Source of the DNA: Eledone cirrhosa
Lineage: Eukaryota; Mollusca; Cephalopoda; Octopoda; Eledonidae
DNA length: 64,000 nucleotides
NCBI GenBank assembly: GCA_964016885.1
Contig: OZ024748.1
Coordinates: forward strand, 30,408,812-30,472,811
Direction: 5' to 3'
Shown here: one piece after another, positions 33,501 to 44,419 of the stretch
Layout of the letters: every line of letters starts with the position of its first letter
How positions within the stretch are numbered: position 1 is the stretch's first letter
The notes under the pieces: generated by a model
The model's database searches: none
Told to the model about the DNA's origin: nothing
Seen by the model: the letters and a program-made list of their open reading frames with translations, nothing else
Translations under genes and position numbers: made by a program

Positions 33501-36500
33501 CCTGGCATTAAGAAACCAACAACACCACTGGTTAAAACTGTAAAGGTTGTTAGACAAAACAATGTTATGACACCGTTTAAGTTAATTAAGAGCCAGTTGT
33601 TGTCTACAACACCTTCCAGTACAGTCAGCCTTCCACTGAGAAAGACGGGCTATTCTTATTTCTCTTCAAAGAGCCTCTTGCGTGCCAGGGCTTTAAATCG
33701 AGGTGCTAATTCTGTGATTGCCAAGGACTACAAAAAGAGACTTGCTGCTTTGTTAATTGATTTTGGGAAAGTATCTTATCGTCCAAAGAAATTAGCTTCC
33801 AGTAACTTATCGAAACAGAGGATTGCCTCTGGTAAGTGTTTTCTCATCATTTTAAATCTGTTAGTTTCTTTAACTTCTTATGAATTATTGAACAACTTTT
33901 GTTGTTTCTGTAGCAAATTTGATTATTGGAGGTAAGTTGCTACCCTCATGTGCCATTCCTACTTTCTCAACACAGACTGAAAAATAACTGTTTCAAAGTC
34001 AAGGGAGAGGGTCCTTAAGGATAAATAAGGACCTTTGCTCTATTTTCAAAGGAACATTGGCTTATATATCTTTATTTTGCCAAAAAATATTTTCAAAGAA
34101 TTGGAAGACCAAGCTGGCAAGATATTGTCTGTACTGTAATAACTGGGCTAGCGGGTTTAAAGTGTTAAAGATTTTCTATATAGTGTATAATTAATTAGTT
34201 AATCATTATTTTCATCAATGCTGTAAATATAACTTCTAAGAAAAGTATATATATATATTACATTTATTTCTCCAGATAATTTATGGATCTCTTCCACAGA
34301 AACTGTTGTAATAGCAATATTCCTTCATACGTGGGACAGTTGTTTCTGATGAGGCCACAATAAACATTGAAATGCACAAAGAATAATCTTTGTTTTTTTT
34401 GCGTATGAAGGAATAGTTGATAGTATTTACACTTCATAGTCCATTCTTTTCACAGCTGAGACTTCTAATTAAAAAACTGTAATTATATCTACCTTTTATC
34501 CTAAATCTTCAATAACGTCCATGTTCCATGCTAGCATGGGTAGGACAAGTTGACCGTTAGGGAGAGAATCAGGTCAGAGGACCATGTTTAGTTCACCCGG
34601 TGCAGATTTTGGCTTGGTTTCTACAGCTGGATGCCCTTCCTAACGGCAACCACATTTACAGAGTGTACTGGGTGCTTTTTGTCGTGTCACCTACACGACC
34701 ACATTACAGTGTGGACTGTGCGCTTTTGTCTTGGTATTAGGGACGGAGGGGTGGGAAGCTTGGGGAAATTGCAAACATAGGTAATAGGTGGTCCGCAAAG
34801 GAGAAGGTGTTACCTATTAGATATATGCTTCAGCTCAAGCATATAGGAGGGCTGGTAGCATAAATATTTATTGCATTGAAAATTTTTGATGATTTATTTT
34901 TGAATTTGCAGCATCTGTTTGTTGTACACCAAGTAAGAAGACTCTTGGAAAAACCAACATCCCACCAAAGTTCAAGTGAGTGAATTATTTTTTTTTAACT
35001 TACAATTTCGACTAATATGTTGGGGTGATTACAGAAGAATTTATTAAAGCAGTGGTACCCAGGAAAACTATGTACAATCACTGATTTGTAAAGCTTGATC
35101 AAATTCCAAACACTTAAATGGAACACGAGTTAGTCCATAGCAATGAATTGGTGGAATTATTTGAGTGTTAGACAGAATGCTGTGCAGTATCTTTTCTGGA
35201 CCTTGTGCATCCTTAGTTCAAATCTCACTATTTGTCACTAGAAAAATGAGGGTATGATGGGACTGGCATCATTAAAACACCCAAAACTTATCCCAGTAGA
35301 GATACAACTTCATAGGAGGCTAGCTAAACCAACAACAATATGGGAGGCTAATTAAACCTGTGCAAGTGTGAGTTGTAAGAATAACGCCACCACCACCACC
35401 AACAACAACAATATAGCAAGCATTCACAATTGCTATGTATAATTATCTTAATGGTTGTTGATTATTGGAATCTGACGTGTATTAGGAGGTTTAGACCTGA
35501 AATTTTAGTGTATGATGGGGGAAAATTTGGGGATCTGATGCTTATGTTAATATCAAATCGTTTAAATGGCTTTTAATATAACTGGGTAAAGATGTCCATA
35601 ATTTATTTTATAGATTTCTCTTTTATTTGCGTTTGTCATTAACTTTGAATTGCTATTTGTATTTAATCATTATTTTTCATACTTGGTGAAAGGATGAAGA
35701 TTGATCGACGTCGAAGACTATCTCGAAAGTACAATCCAGGTGTGCGGTTAAAGTCATCACCATTTTCTCTCAACAAGACACCTCTAAAACTGAACACATA
35801 TCGGAGTTCCTTTGCTGCTGTCAAACGTAAGAACCTTTTCTTTATGTGCTGTTGCTACAAAATACATCCAGTCAACTGTAAAGTGGTTGGTGAAGGAGAT
35901 CCAAAACTGAAATGTAAAAGATATGGGCTGTTAACCTATAACTCAGCCGACTTATGCTAACATGGAAATCATCATTATCATTGTTTAACGTCTGTTTTCC
36001 CTGCTATCAAGGGTTGAAACTAACGTCACAGACTGGTCAGCACTCACATAGAGTTACTGGCCTCCATGTCACACATCTTGCTTACATACGTTTCCCTACT
36101 CTATTGATTGTTCCAATGGACCAGGGGCCTGACATAAGATTCTGCAATAGGGAGGTTGTTATGTCTTTGACACAACTGTAGTCCTCCCAACTCTTTCAGG
36201 TTTTTTATGGCTGGATGCCTTTCCTATCACCAACCACTTATATTGAGTGCATTCTATCATGGCACCCACACTAGAGAGTTCGTTGTGCTTCTGACACAAC
36301 TAGAGTCCCCTTGACCCTTTTGACATGGTTTCTACTAGAAAATGTCCATACTGTGGACATAGAAATGATAGTGGTGGTGGTGTAAGAATTTTGTATTTTC
36401 TTTCTTTTGTTTGTTATTTTTCATCAGTCATATTCAACCCATATTAGATCTTCTATCTTACATGTTATCAATTACAGGTGCCAACTTCAGTAAATTTAAC

Positions 36501-39500
36501 AGCCTGAAGACTATTACTGTACAAGGAGTGAAATTTCATGTGGAAGCAGGTGGAAAGACATTACATCGAATGGATACTAAATTGGGTTCAGGTAGGAATG
36601 TGTATTTTATTTTACTTTTAATTGTAAAATTGTTTAGTTACTCAACAACCTTTGTCTAGCAAGTATTGACTATTTTAGCTGTGAATTAATGCCAGTAATG
36701 AGATAACCATCAAGGTTTTTTCAATAAATTGACACCACAATGTCTTAGAAAGAAATTTGATTGCATTTTTGTTTTTCATGTTGGTAATTTAAATTAGTTT
36801 TCAAAAGCTTATTTTCAAAGTATATGAATTTTTGTGGGAGCAGGATGAGTAAATTTAAAAAAATGAGTATTTTTTAATTGCAGATTCTGCTCGTCGCTTG
36901 ATGGGAGTTCGAAAGCTGAACATTGGTGGTGTTGTGTATACCCAGACATCTGGTGGTATGTTGAAGAGAGTAGATAACCAAAAGGTTGTTATGGCTAAGT
37001 AAGTTTACTCTCACATTTCTTTTACAATTATATTAATTTATTGATAAGCTATATGAAATTTGAAATAATTGTTTATTTATTAATGATTACAAAATTAAAT
37101 TAGTTACATAATGTTACTTTTAATTAATTCATTGAGTTGCTGCATAGAAAAATAAAAATATATATATTTTTTAAATGAGGTCCCTGAGGATGTGTAGCCC
37201 TAAGCTATAGCTTATTTAGCTTATAGGTAAGCCCAGCACTGTTGATAAGAGGGCTGTATAAATTTCAATCTTGTTTTTTTTAACCTTTCCGTTCGTGTAT
37301 TTCTAACTAGAACAGTGTTTTAACCCTTAGCATCTTGTAATGATTTAGTAGAAAATATATAAAAGGTTTGTTAATTCAAATCTTAATAGTATCTTTACTA
37401 ATGGACAAATCATTGTAAACATTTGCAGTAATAGATTGAAAACTTACTTTTTTATGTAATTCAGTCATAAGTATTATTTTTTGTACTTTTTGAGAATGTT
37501 TTGCTAATGCAGTTTCATGTAAGAGTTAATTCTAAATTAGGGAACTACATTCCCTATTGTAGTTTCAGTCATATAGTTACTTGAAATGTTGCCACTGCAG
37601 CTATCAAACTAAGCATTCATCATCATCATCATCATATGTCCATTTAAACAATAGTGATTGCTTATAATGTTTACATAAACCTTAACTATAACCCCTGTTG
37701 TTATTTCAGTCGGGTAGTGACTCGAAGTATTGCTACTGCTGCAGCCAAACTACGCAAAGTTTACACCAAGCCAGCACAAAAGCCATGTTTGTTTTATAAC
37801 AGATTTGGAAAGTGTAACAAGGGCAACAAGTGTCCCTATATTCATGACCCAAAGAAAATAGCCGTCTGTTATCGGTAAGTGCCTTTCATAATCATAGTTT
37901 TCATTTCTTGTTTCTTTTCCATGCTAGCATGGCGTGGAGAAGACCTTTTCCAGGTTATAGTCTATGAATGCCTTTCTTGACACAAACTTCTGGGTTTTTT
38001 TGTTTTTAAGTAAGGCACTGGTCTCTGCTTATGAAACTGCTGAGCTGTTGAATAAGCAAAGGCAAGCTCATGTACACACACACACACATAGACAGGCTTC
38101 CACACAGTTTCCATCAACTAATATCACTCAAGGCATTACTTGGTCCAAGGCTATAGAAGATATTTGTTTTAGGTGGCACACAATGAGAGTGAACCTCTTA
38201 ACCACACAGCCATGTCTGTGCCTACGTTTGTGTGGATGGGGTTTCTCTGTGGGTAGGCACAGGCATGTCCAAATAGTTTTCTTTGCAATCATGAAGTCTT
38301 AATTCCAATCCCACTAGGTGTCTTCTGATACAGCGTGTAGTTGAACAGAGCTTTGGGGACTAAATTAGGTTGAGGTAGTTAATGATTTTAATGTGTGGTT
38401 AACTCTCTTGATCAAAGTGGAATACTCATCATGTGACTGATGGAAGATCTATTTACATGTCTGTTATTGATTATCTTCTAATACAGTGATTCCCAACCTT
38501 TTCACTACCAACAACCCATTTTTATATAGATTTTCTCACAGTCAACCTCTACAATCCCCTCCCAGATTGCTATATAGTGACAATAACAATCAGAAGAGAG
38601 ATTTTTAGATCTGGAGAAGAATGGATTCCTAATAGAATGTGTGTATTATGTTTTCAAAGAAAGTACTCGAAATTTTGAACTTAAGCTTGTAGATCTCCAG
38701 TTTTTCTTTTGCAGGCTTCCAATATATTGTAGTATATTGCATTCTTTATTTAATCAATTTAAACGTCCGTATAGAGCTAGTAAGCCATGATAGACTAGAA
38801 GTATCTAGTACTTTTTACAATTGAGAAAAAAAAAAAGATATACAGAGATAAATGAATATAAAATTTAAAAATCTAAAGGTCAGCGGGAGGCAAAATATGC
38901 ATAAAAAAAGTTCTGGTTCTAATATATCACATTCTTCTTTTTTCATCAGAATGATTCGAGGAGGCTGTAAAGTGGAAAATTGTCCATTCTACCATCAACT
39001 TTCTAAGGAGAAGATGCCAAGCTGTTCGTATTTCCTAAAAGGTCAATGCAACAGAGAGAACTGTATCTATCCACATGTTAAGGTCAATAAAAATGCCATT
39101 ATCTGTGAAGACTTCCTCAGTGGCTATTGTAGTTTAGGAGAGAAGGTAAGTATCTCGAGTTACCTCCCTTACACGTTACTGATCTCTGTGAATCTGGTTG
39201 GTATCAATGAGCTTGTAAGTATGGTTGAGCTAGAGGGTAAAAGAAATTAAAAGCAGCTTTGGGGTGGTATGATTGATACCTTTTCTTAAATCTTTAGGGT
39301 TGTGTGTTAGAGGTGATGATTTTTAGCTGAAGAAAATTAGGCAATTATACTAACCTAACTGTTCTATTGACTTAGGGCCATAACCTTTTTGTAACTAACC
39401 CACCTGAATCCGTTTCTAGTTTTATGATACAAAATTGCTTGTTTTAATGGGTTCTATTTAAATTAAAGTCTTCTATCATAATTTTCTATAAAAACATTTG

Positions 39501-42500
39501 GCAAATTATGTTCCGAACAGGTTAAGATAAAAAGTTATATTACTTAATCCCTCCAAATTCTTTATTTTTCAAAATTATTTAAAAAATTAAAGGTAGTGTC
39601 TTTCATTAGAAATATGGTAATGAAAGGGTTAATGGTTATGTTATTTCAGCAACAAACTATATTGCTCTCTACTCTTATCGATTTAATGTCTATATTTATG
39701 AAATCTAAATATTGTAGATAACAGATTGTAAATAATTGTGTATGTCACACTCAACATTTACTATGTACCACATATTTTTGAGGTTTTGTAGGGCCAGTAG
39801 ATAAGTTGCAGCTTGGTTTTCTAATTCATATTTTCGGGGGGAAAGGTGCCAACTTGTACACAAGTATTTACAGTATATTGTGGAATGGTTGGTTGCGTTG
39901 TGCTGTATGACAATCAAATTGATAGGAACAAGGGAAATTTGATTTATTACAGATGACTTGTAACTCAATGGATATTTGAACTTTAAAATAATAAAGGGAC
40001 AAAAATATTTAGTTGTTTCTTTGTGAAATTATGTGTGCATGTTTTCCTGGAAGTTATTAATCAAATGGTTAATAAAATTGTTCTTAAGTTTTATTTTATG
40101 TGGAAATATTTGTTAAACTATGTTCTAAACACCCGTTAAGTGACAAGAACGTTAGATACATATCGTTCCTTTCTTTATTATTAAAAATATATATACTGCT
40201 TTTCCCTAGAAATAAAGTAAAGAAAGATTTAACATTACATCAGTTTTTGCCTCCTCCAGTTTATAAACCATGGTTCTATTACTCTGTAGGCTATCTCAAT
40301 GCTATTGTTCTTTGCTTACTGCAGTGAAGTGAGGTTCTGAAGCTTATTCCAGTTTTCAGAGCATCAAGTTGTAGAAACATACCAACGTGTATAAGTTAGA
40401 CATGGTCATCTGACCTGTTTCCTCTCAGAATGTGACCTGTTCAACCCATCCCAGCATGCAAAATTTACAGAAAACAATGTTAATTTGGCAATTAAGAAGA
40501 TTATTTTCTATGTAAAGGACTACAAGTGATGCAGCTTTCCCTAAGATAACCAAATACCCATTAATTATACAGTACTGAACTCTGTATACCTGTGCTATCT
40601 ATTTTACAGCTGGTAAATGACTGGGTCATTGAAAGATACACAAAACAACACTAGTTCCACAATATATAATAATATTTCTATATGGTATGTCAGGTGGCAA
40701 ATTGGCAGGGTCATGAGAATGGTTTGTGGTTTTTGTTCCAGCTTTCTGCACTTTCTGATTTCAAATCCTGCCAAGATCAATTTTGCTTTTCATCCTTTCA
40801 GGGTAAATGGAAAAAAAAAGTACCATTCCAGTACTAGAATTGATTCTTTCTCTATATCTCTTTCTTACTTTCTCTCTCTACTTCCCTGGAAGGAATCAGC
40901 AGTGTTCAGACCTGGAGGGGAGATAGGTTCTGCCAGGTTTAAAATTGTGAGATTTTGATTAAACAGCTATGTCTCAATCTGTTAACAATCAAGTCTCCTC
41001 ACCACCATTACCATTTAATGTGAGTTTTTGAACTACTTGAATTCTGTTTGATGTTTCAGTGTACTCGGAAGCATTCCCTTGTTTGCCAGAAATTCCGTGA
41101 GAACCAGGTTTGTAGTCACCATGCCTGTAAGTTCAATAGCCGCAAGAAGATCTCCAAAGGTAGCTCTGAAAAAACCAAAACTGTTGGAGTGAAGAGGAAG
41201 AGAACGTAAGTTGATACACTTATTTTATTGAGCCTGGTTTCGACAGCAAAGTGGGCTTTTTTTCTTCTTTTTACTACTATAATTTAATTAGTCTTTCCAT
41301 TTGGCATTATTGGTAGAGCGTCAGTCATGTTTTATAGCAGAGGTTCTCAAACTTTTGGGCCACTGTTATATAACTGTTGTGAGAGTGTATAGTAATTGTT
41401 ACATAACTCGTCTATGTATGTAAATGTGTTATATATTACCTTTATTAATGCAGTTACTCTACTGTAACTATTACACAAAATGCTCACCACCACCACCACC
41501 AATTTTCCCCAACTGCCAGGTGAAGCATTTTATGCTTTATGGAAAAAATATTTTAAGTTGATGGCTATTATGCAGCAAGATTTTAAAGCCACTGCATGGC
41601 AACATTTGGATGTGGTACCAATACATTGACTGCACAACTAAGATGTAATGTTGGTTGTGTTGTGTATAGTATGTACCTGGGGCAAGGATCATGTTCTAGT
41701 AGTATTGTTGTCATTCAAATATAATTATGTAATTGTGGCTAGGGTCGTATTGCTGTTCTATTGTCGGATAATTGTAATAGTTATGTAACTGTGACTAGGG
41801 TCGTGTTGCTGTTCTATTGTCGTGTAATTGTAATACTTGCGTAACTGTGACTAGTGTTGTGTTACATTGATTGTGTGTGTAGTATGTAACAGTCTATATG
41901 TTGTAGTAGCAGTCCTGTTGTCATGCAAATGCTTTTGGCTTTGTTGTAAATATTTCAGGAATTCCAAGTGTTCAACATCAGTGAAATGTCTGGCAAAGAA
42001 AAGCTCCACAGGACAATTGGCCAGTCTATCTTTTATCTCGTTGGTCAACTCCTCTGATGATTCCTTCATGGACTCTTCAATTACTTCCAATAACCAAATC
42101 AAATCACCCAGTAAGACTCCATCTCTCTCTCACTTTTTTCTTTTTTTTCAAGCATGCTACTGGTGCCACAATACACTTGGCCCACCCTGTAAAGTGATAG
42201 TGCTGGTACCCCGATAAAATACATCCAATCTGCTCTGTAAAGTGGTTGGGTTGGTGCCACAATAAAATACACTCAGCCCACCTTGTAAAGTGATAGTGTT
42301 GGTACTTCAAAACGATGCTCTCAATATACTCTGTAAGGATGTTGGCATTAGGAAGAGCATCCAGACAAAAACCGTACCAAATATGAAAGATATGAGAAAG
42401 ATTAGGTTGTTCTGACCCCTCTGAACTCAAACTTGTGACAACCCATCGAACCCATGTCAGTGTGAAAAGTGGACATAAAATGATGTGTGTTGGACTTTTG

Positions 42501-42856
42501 TTGATTCCAATCACAAGTGTTCGATCAATGGAACTGCCTGTGAAATTAAGACAAGTGTCTGAGTATTTCACCCATAACATAATTTCTCTGAGATTTAGCA
42601 TGACACTTTGTAACAAGGATATCCCTTTGAATTATAGGTACAACTCGTTTTCTTTTTCCAGCTGAGTGGACTGGAGCAACATGAAGTGAAGTGTCTTGCT
42701 CAAGGTCACACTGCACAGCTGGGAATTGAAGTCACATCCTTAATGATAGTAATCCCAATACCTTAACTACTAAACCACTTACCTTCACACATACGTTATG
42801 ATTAATTTTATCATTTACTTTTAGAAGAGACTCTTCGTATCAAACCACGTCTCTGA
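26086..42856 (+). CDS. ZC3H3: Zinc finger CCCH domain-containing protein 3, 11 exons
   Basis: Nuclear RNA-binding factor; the family is linked to mRNA polyadenylation and export. Exons in continuous phase: 26086-26161, 32563-33831, 34912-34975, 35693-35826, 36478-36591, 36884-36998, 37710-37874, 38950-39145, 41060-41205, 41959-42110 and 42825-42856, giving 820 residues (vertebrate proteins are about 950). The N terminus (LKQEISKLSGLI, across intron 1) matches the family's short helix. The middle is a basic, Ser/Lys-rich disordered region. CCCH fingers lie at about 617-636 (C8C5C3H), 644-661 (C7C4C3H), 671-688 and 698-716. The fifth, at about 720, reads CQKFRENQVCSHHACKFN and lacks the usual last His. 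The end IKPRL matches the family's C terminus. An in-frame upstream ATG at 26056 would add ten residues. Introns hold PLE, MITE and SINE insertions; all exons are open. Confidence 0.9.
26520..26696 (+). mobile_element. SINE, 5'-truncated (ZC3H3 intron 1)
   Basis: CATAGTTACGTCCCTTTAC, GAGTTCAAATCCCGCCGAGG, CAGGGTCGATAAAATAAAGT and TTGCTGGCCTTGTGCC. Confidence 0.9.
26700..27660. other. ZC3H3 intron 1, unassigned AT-rich DNA
   Basis: No coding signal or repeat family recognised. Confidence 0.5.
27699..27779 (-). ncRNA. Hammerhead ribozyme-like motif, type I
   Basis: Minus strand: stem I AATTATTTTGT with ATGAAATAATT (11 pairs, two of them G-T), core CTGACGA, a stem II of about nine pairs (GAATTGGAT with ATCTAGTTTC, one bulge), GAA, stem III ACATTCGGT, cleavage-site A. 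All conserved core bases are present. Confidence 0.65.
27797..27877 (+). ncRNA. Hammerhead ribozyme-like motif, type I
   Basis: Plus strand, opposite arm of the foldback: stem I AATTACTTTGT with ATGAAATAATT (one mismatch), core CTGACGA, stem II with GAACT/AGTTTC and GATG/CATC, GAA, stem III ACC-TTC-GGT, cleavage-site A. Compared with the minus-strand copy, a T-G pair in stem II has become C-G. Confidence 0.65.
28550..28748 (-). mobile_element. SINE, inverted (ZC3H3 intron 1)
   Basis: Reverse complement of the family: GGCACAAGGCCAGCAATTAT, TACTTTATTTTATCGACTCC, GGCGGGATTTGAACTC, AAAGGGACGTAAC and CTACCGATACTGCCAAT. Confidence 0.9.
28745..28895. repeat. Two-copy ~75-bp tandem repeat with TA runs
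   Basis: AAAAACAAAGAAACAGTTCC..TTACGATCGTT occurs twice, each copy preceded by (TA)n. Confidence 0.85.
29003..29140 (-). mobile_element. SINE fragment, inverted
   Basis: TAGGCACAAGGCCAGCAAAT, TTTATTTTATCGACCCCGTA, GGCGGGATTTGAACTC and AAAGGGACGTA. Confidence 0.88.
29141..29856. other. AT-rich DNA downstream of a PLE open frame
   Basis: Probably the 3' untranslated part of the PLE at 29857-30456, but no terminal repeat or hammerhead core could be found here. Confidence 0.4.
29857..30456 (-). CDS. Penelope-like element C-terminal GIY-YIG endonuclease, 5'-truncated
   Basis: Open for 199 residues in ZC3H3 intron 1. The order matches the PLE nuclease module: a cysteine cluster CNCRNKANCPLIGN, the linker IVYKCKIN, then YSYIGATSNQFKVRFNTHKH (the GIY-YIG core, here Y-S-Y-I-G, with the catalytic-type Arg and His), LTWSVLKRATPYQ, and a YECRLCSQE cysteine pair ahead of ILLNKRQEL. 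The PLE reverse transcriptase that should precede it is absent; a TA run starts at about 30530. The methionine at the start is not necessarily a true start. It is intact enough to be a recent, 5'-truncated insertion. Confidence 0.85.
   Translation of the reverse strand: MPIMHINVKKTMNIPPIHQTNHNTKINHSKPPSHSHTTSRENSTPNLTISSDTTFTKGCNCRNKANCPLIGNSLINNIVYKCKINTKDSTYSYIGATSNQFKVRFNTHKHSFQNAALANTTSLAEIINNYRKKHIDYNLTWSVLKRATPYQNNRYECRLCSQELFEIMKSKDILLNKRQELIISYNHKIRRTFKYYKPN
30530..30564. repeat. (TA)n microsatellite
   Basis: TATATA run of about 30 bp. Confidence 0.95.
30563..31365. mobile_element. Nonautonomous DNA transposon with ~22-bp imperfect TIRs
   Basis: The left end TAGTGATACCTCACAATATG mirrors the right end (minus strand ATAGAACCTTGCAGTACGAG). 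Inner motifs TACTCGTTTTATGAATC and TTCTACTCGTACTACAAGAC are also related to the ends. It is about 800 bp without a transposase open frame. The superfamily (pogo/Tc1-like suspected) is inference. Confidence 0.45.
31370..32562. other. ZC3H3 intron 1, 3' part
   Basis: It contains a TA run at 31571-31595, a SINE-like remnant near 32025-32085 (GGGTGGGATTTGAATGC) and a piggyBac-like MITE relative near 32120-32460. No exon seen. Confidence 0.45.
34318..34416 (+). ncRNA. Degenerate hammerhead-like motif (ZC3H3 intron 2)
   Basis: Core CTGATGA (34346) and GAAA (34369) are present. Stem III ATGCACAAAGA with TCTTTGT..GCGT folds well, and an outer inverted repeat TATTCCTTCATACG/CGTATGAAGGAATA encloses the motif. 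The stem II segment (16 bases) does not pair convincingly, so this looks like a decayed copy. Confidence 0.4.
34500..34745 (+). repeat. Dispersed GATGCCCTTCCT repeat (ZC3H3 intron 2)
   Basis: CCATGCTAGCATGGGTAGGA, GTTTCTACAGCTGGATGCCC and TTTACAGAGTGTACTGGGTG. Confidence 0.85.
35150..35350 (+). mobile_element. tRNA-derived SINE, degenerate (ZC3H3 intron 3)
   Basis: GTGTTAGACAGAATGCTGTG, TTAGTTCAAATCTCACTA and the ATCATTAAAACACCCAAAAC / ACAACTTCATAGGAGGCTAG tail, which also ends the SINE at 2936. Confidence 0.6.
35970..36330 (+). repeat. Dispersed GATGCCCTTCCT repeat, diverged
   Basis: GTCTGTTTTCCCTGCTATCAAGG-like start, CAGACTGGTCAGCACTCACA, TGGCTGGATGCCTTTCC and CATGGCACCCACACTAGAG. Confidence 0.65.
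37315..37515 (-). repeat. Dispersed ~200-bp repeat, inverted (ZC3H3 intron 6)
   Basis: TTAACCCTTAGCATC start and GAGTTAATTC end; the inner sequence is the reverse complement of the 545-1030 family. Confidence 0.55.
39370..39636 (-). mobile_element. piggyBac-like MITE (ZC3H3 intron 8)
   Basis: It ends GGTAATGAAAGGGTTAA, starts ATAACCTTTTTGTAACTAAC, and shares GTGTCTTTCATTAGAAATAT with the 4848-5063 family on the other strand. Confidence 0.5.
40690..40832 (+). mobile_element. SINE, diverged (ZC3H3 intron 8)
   Basis: GGTGGCAAATTGGCAGGGTC, GATTTCAAATCCTGCCAAGA and CTTTTCATCCTTTCAGGGTA. Confidence 0.75.
42165..42485 (-). repeat. Dispersed GATGCCCTTCCT repeat, inverted (ZC3H3 intron 10)
   Basis: Three CCTGTAAAGTG-type units, then ATTAGGAAGAGCATCCAGAC and GAACCCATGTCAGTGTGAAA. 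Confidence 0.8.
42655..42797 (-). mobile_element. tRNA-derived SINE (GAAGGCAC family), inverted
   Basis: CTGGAGCAACATGAAGTGAA, GTGTCTTGCTCAAGGTCAC, GGGAATTGAAGTC (inverted B box) and CTACTAAACCACTTACCTTC. Confidence 0.8.
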
Positions 42857-43340
42857 ATCTAACCGTAACTCTGCAGGTAATTATTATTTTATTTTCAATC
42901 TTTGATCTCAATGTTTAGATTTGGAAAAAATTGCTTGAACCTTAAACTTAAATCTTTCATAACTGTATCTCTAATGAAATGCACTCTATTTCAATTAATT
43001 AATGGAGAATTAACATATGTTTCTCATATAAAATTGTGTTAGAAGATTTTGATTTAAATACCCTGTGGTTTTGTATCATGGAACAGACCGTGTTAGTATC
43101 AAAAGGATGCCAAAGGATTACAAAGATGCCAAACAATCTATAATTCCATTTGTATATTGTTTACAAATGTTTTACAAGCTGTGTTAAACTTTTTATTATT
43201 CTTCATATCAGCAAGTTGCTGAATATTTTTCTTGTGTTGATATAATATTTTTCTTGTTTAGAAAGAGGCATATGGCAAACCAATTATTCTGATTTTAACT
43301 TTTCTTAGGAGTTTTATGTACCCCACAATCATTGTATTTT
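42857..43340. other. ZC3H3 3' flank, possibly 3' UTR
   Basis: A CTGCAGGTAATT donor-like site 20 bp after the stop may mean a 3' UTR intron. A piggyBac-like MITE relative lies near 42930-43130. Confidence 0.4.
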
Positions 43341-43349
43341 AACTTAAAA

Positions 43350-43567
43350 CTTAACGTCCAGAGTTATGTGAAACCTCATTAGCAAGACATTCTTGGAAAG
43401 TACAAAACAGCATGATGAGTGAATCACATTAAAAAGATACGATAGTCTTTAGTTTAGTTTACTGCAAATGTTTACAACACTATCTCCACTAGAAAAAGTA
43501 CTATAAAGATTTGAATTAACAAATTTGCTTTTAGATATTTTCTGCTAAATCATAAAATATTAAGAGA
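43350..43567 (+). repeat. Dispersed ~200-bp repeat
   Basis: CATTAGCAAGACATTCTTGG, TTTACTGCAAATGTTTACAA and TTCTGCTAAATCATAAAAT, as in 545-1030. Confidence 0.65.
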
Positions 43568-44224
43568 TGTCTTTTTTTTGTGTGTAGGTCTAAAACAATG
43601 CCATGGTTATATAGTACATCTTTGATTTTACAGTAAATCATGTTGCCATATAGACAGTGCACTTTATTTTTATACAACAAAACTGTTTTTCTTATATTTA
43701 AATATATTTGAAGCAGAATGTATATACTGAAAAGTTAATTGCTGTAAGTTTTTTAATTTTTGTTAGCTTTTTTTTTTTTTTTTTTTTTTTTGTGAATATT
43801 TTTGTTTTGGCTGAAATAACTCATGATTCATTTTTAAAGTTTCACTTTTCATTAATTTTAGAATATTTATGTTAATTCGTGTGTGGAAAAAAAAGAAATG
43901 AAATTTTGTATTGAATTTTATTTTCAACCACACTTGCTGTGGACGTTTTCTTTTTTTCTTTTCTTTCTCAGCGCTGTAAAACCACTTAGTCTTCAGGTGA
44001 ATTCTTGAAACCCCTGGGAGAATGTTGGTGTGTTTTAATGCCTGCTAAAATTGGACTTCCTGGTTTGTACCTTGCTCTTCCACCTGGAAGCATTTTCTTT
44101 ATTTAACCTTCCTTCTTCCACCAAGCACTTTTCAGCATCTACTTTCATATCCTTTTTTTTTCACCTATTTCGTTAGTTTTAATTATTTCTAGTTTTAATA
44201 TTTTTCTGTTTATGATAGGATCTG

Positions 44225-44418
44225 ACTTAATTTTAAAGTGAAGTTTTTTACAAGGCCATGTTAGTTTTTATTGTATAACCTTTCATATCCATATTTATAA
44301 TGAAATACACTGTTCCAATGAATTGAGAATTTTGAGGGATTTATTAAAATTCATTCTTTCATTATACTAAGATAGTAACATAACAGATGGTTCTAATATA
44401 AAAGCTGATGGGTTAATT
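44225..44418. mobile_element. piggyBac-like MITE
   Basis: ATAACCTTTCATATCC...TAATGAAATACACTGTTCC...GATGGGTTAA. Confidence 0.45.
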
Positions 44419-44419
44419 T

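Noticed and set aside
43915..44000. Possible hammerhead (CTGAAGA on the minus strand at about 43992)
   Set aside because: No GAAA at a suitable distance with a pairing stem II; only a CCACA/TGTGG hairpin nearby.
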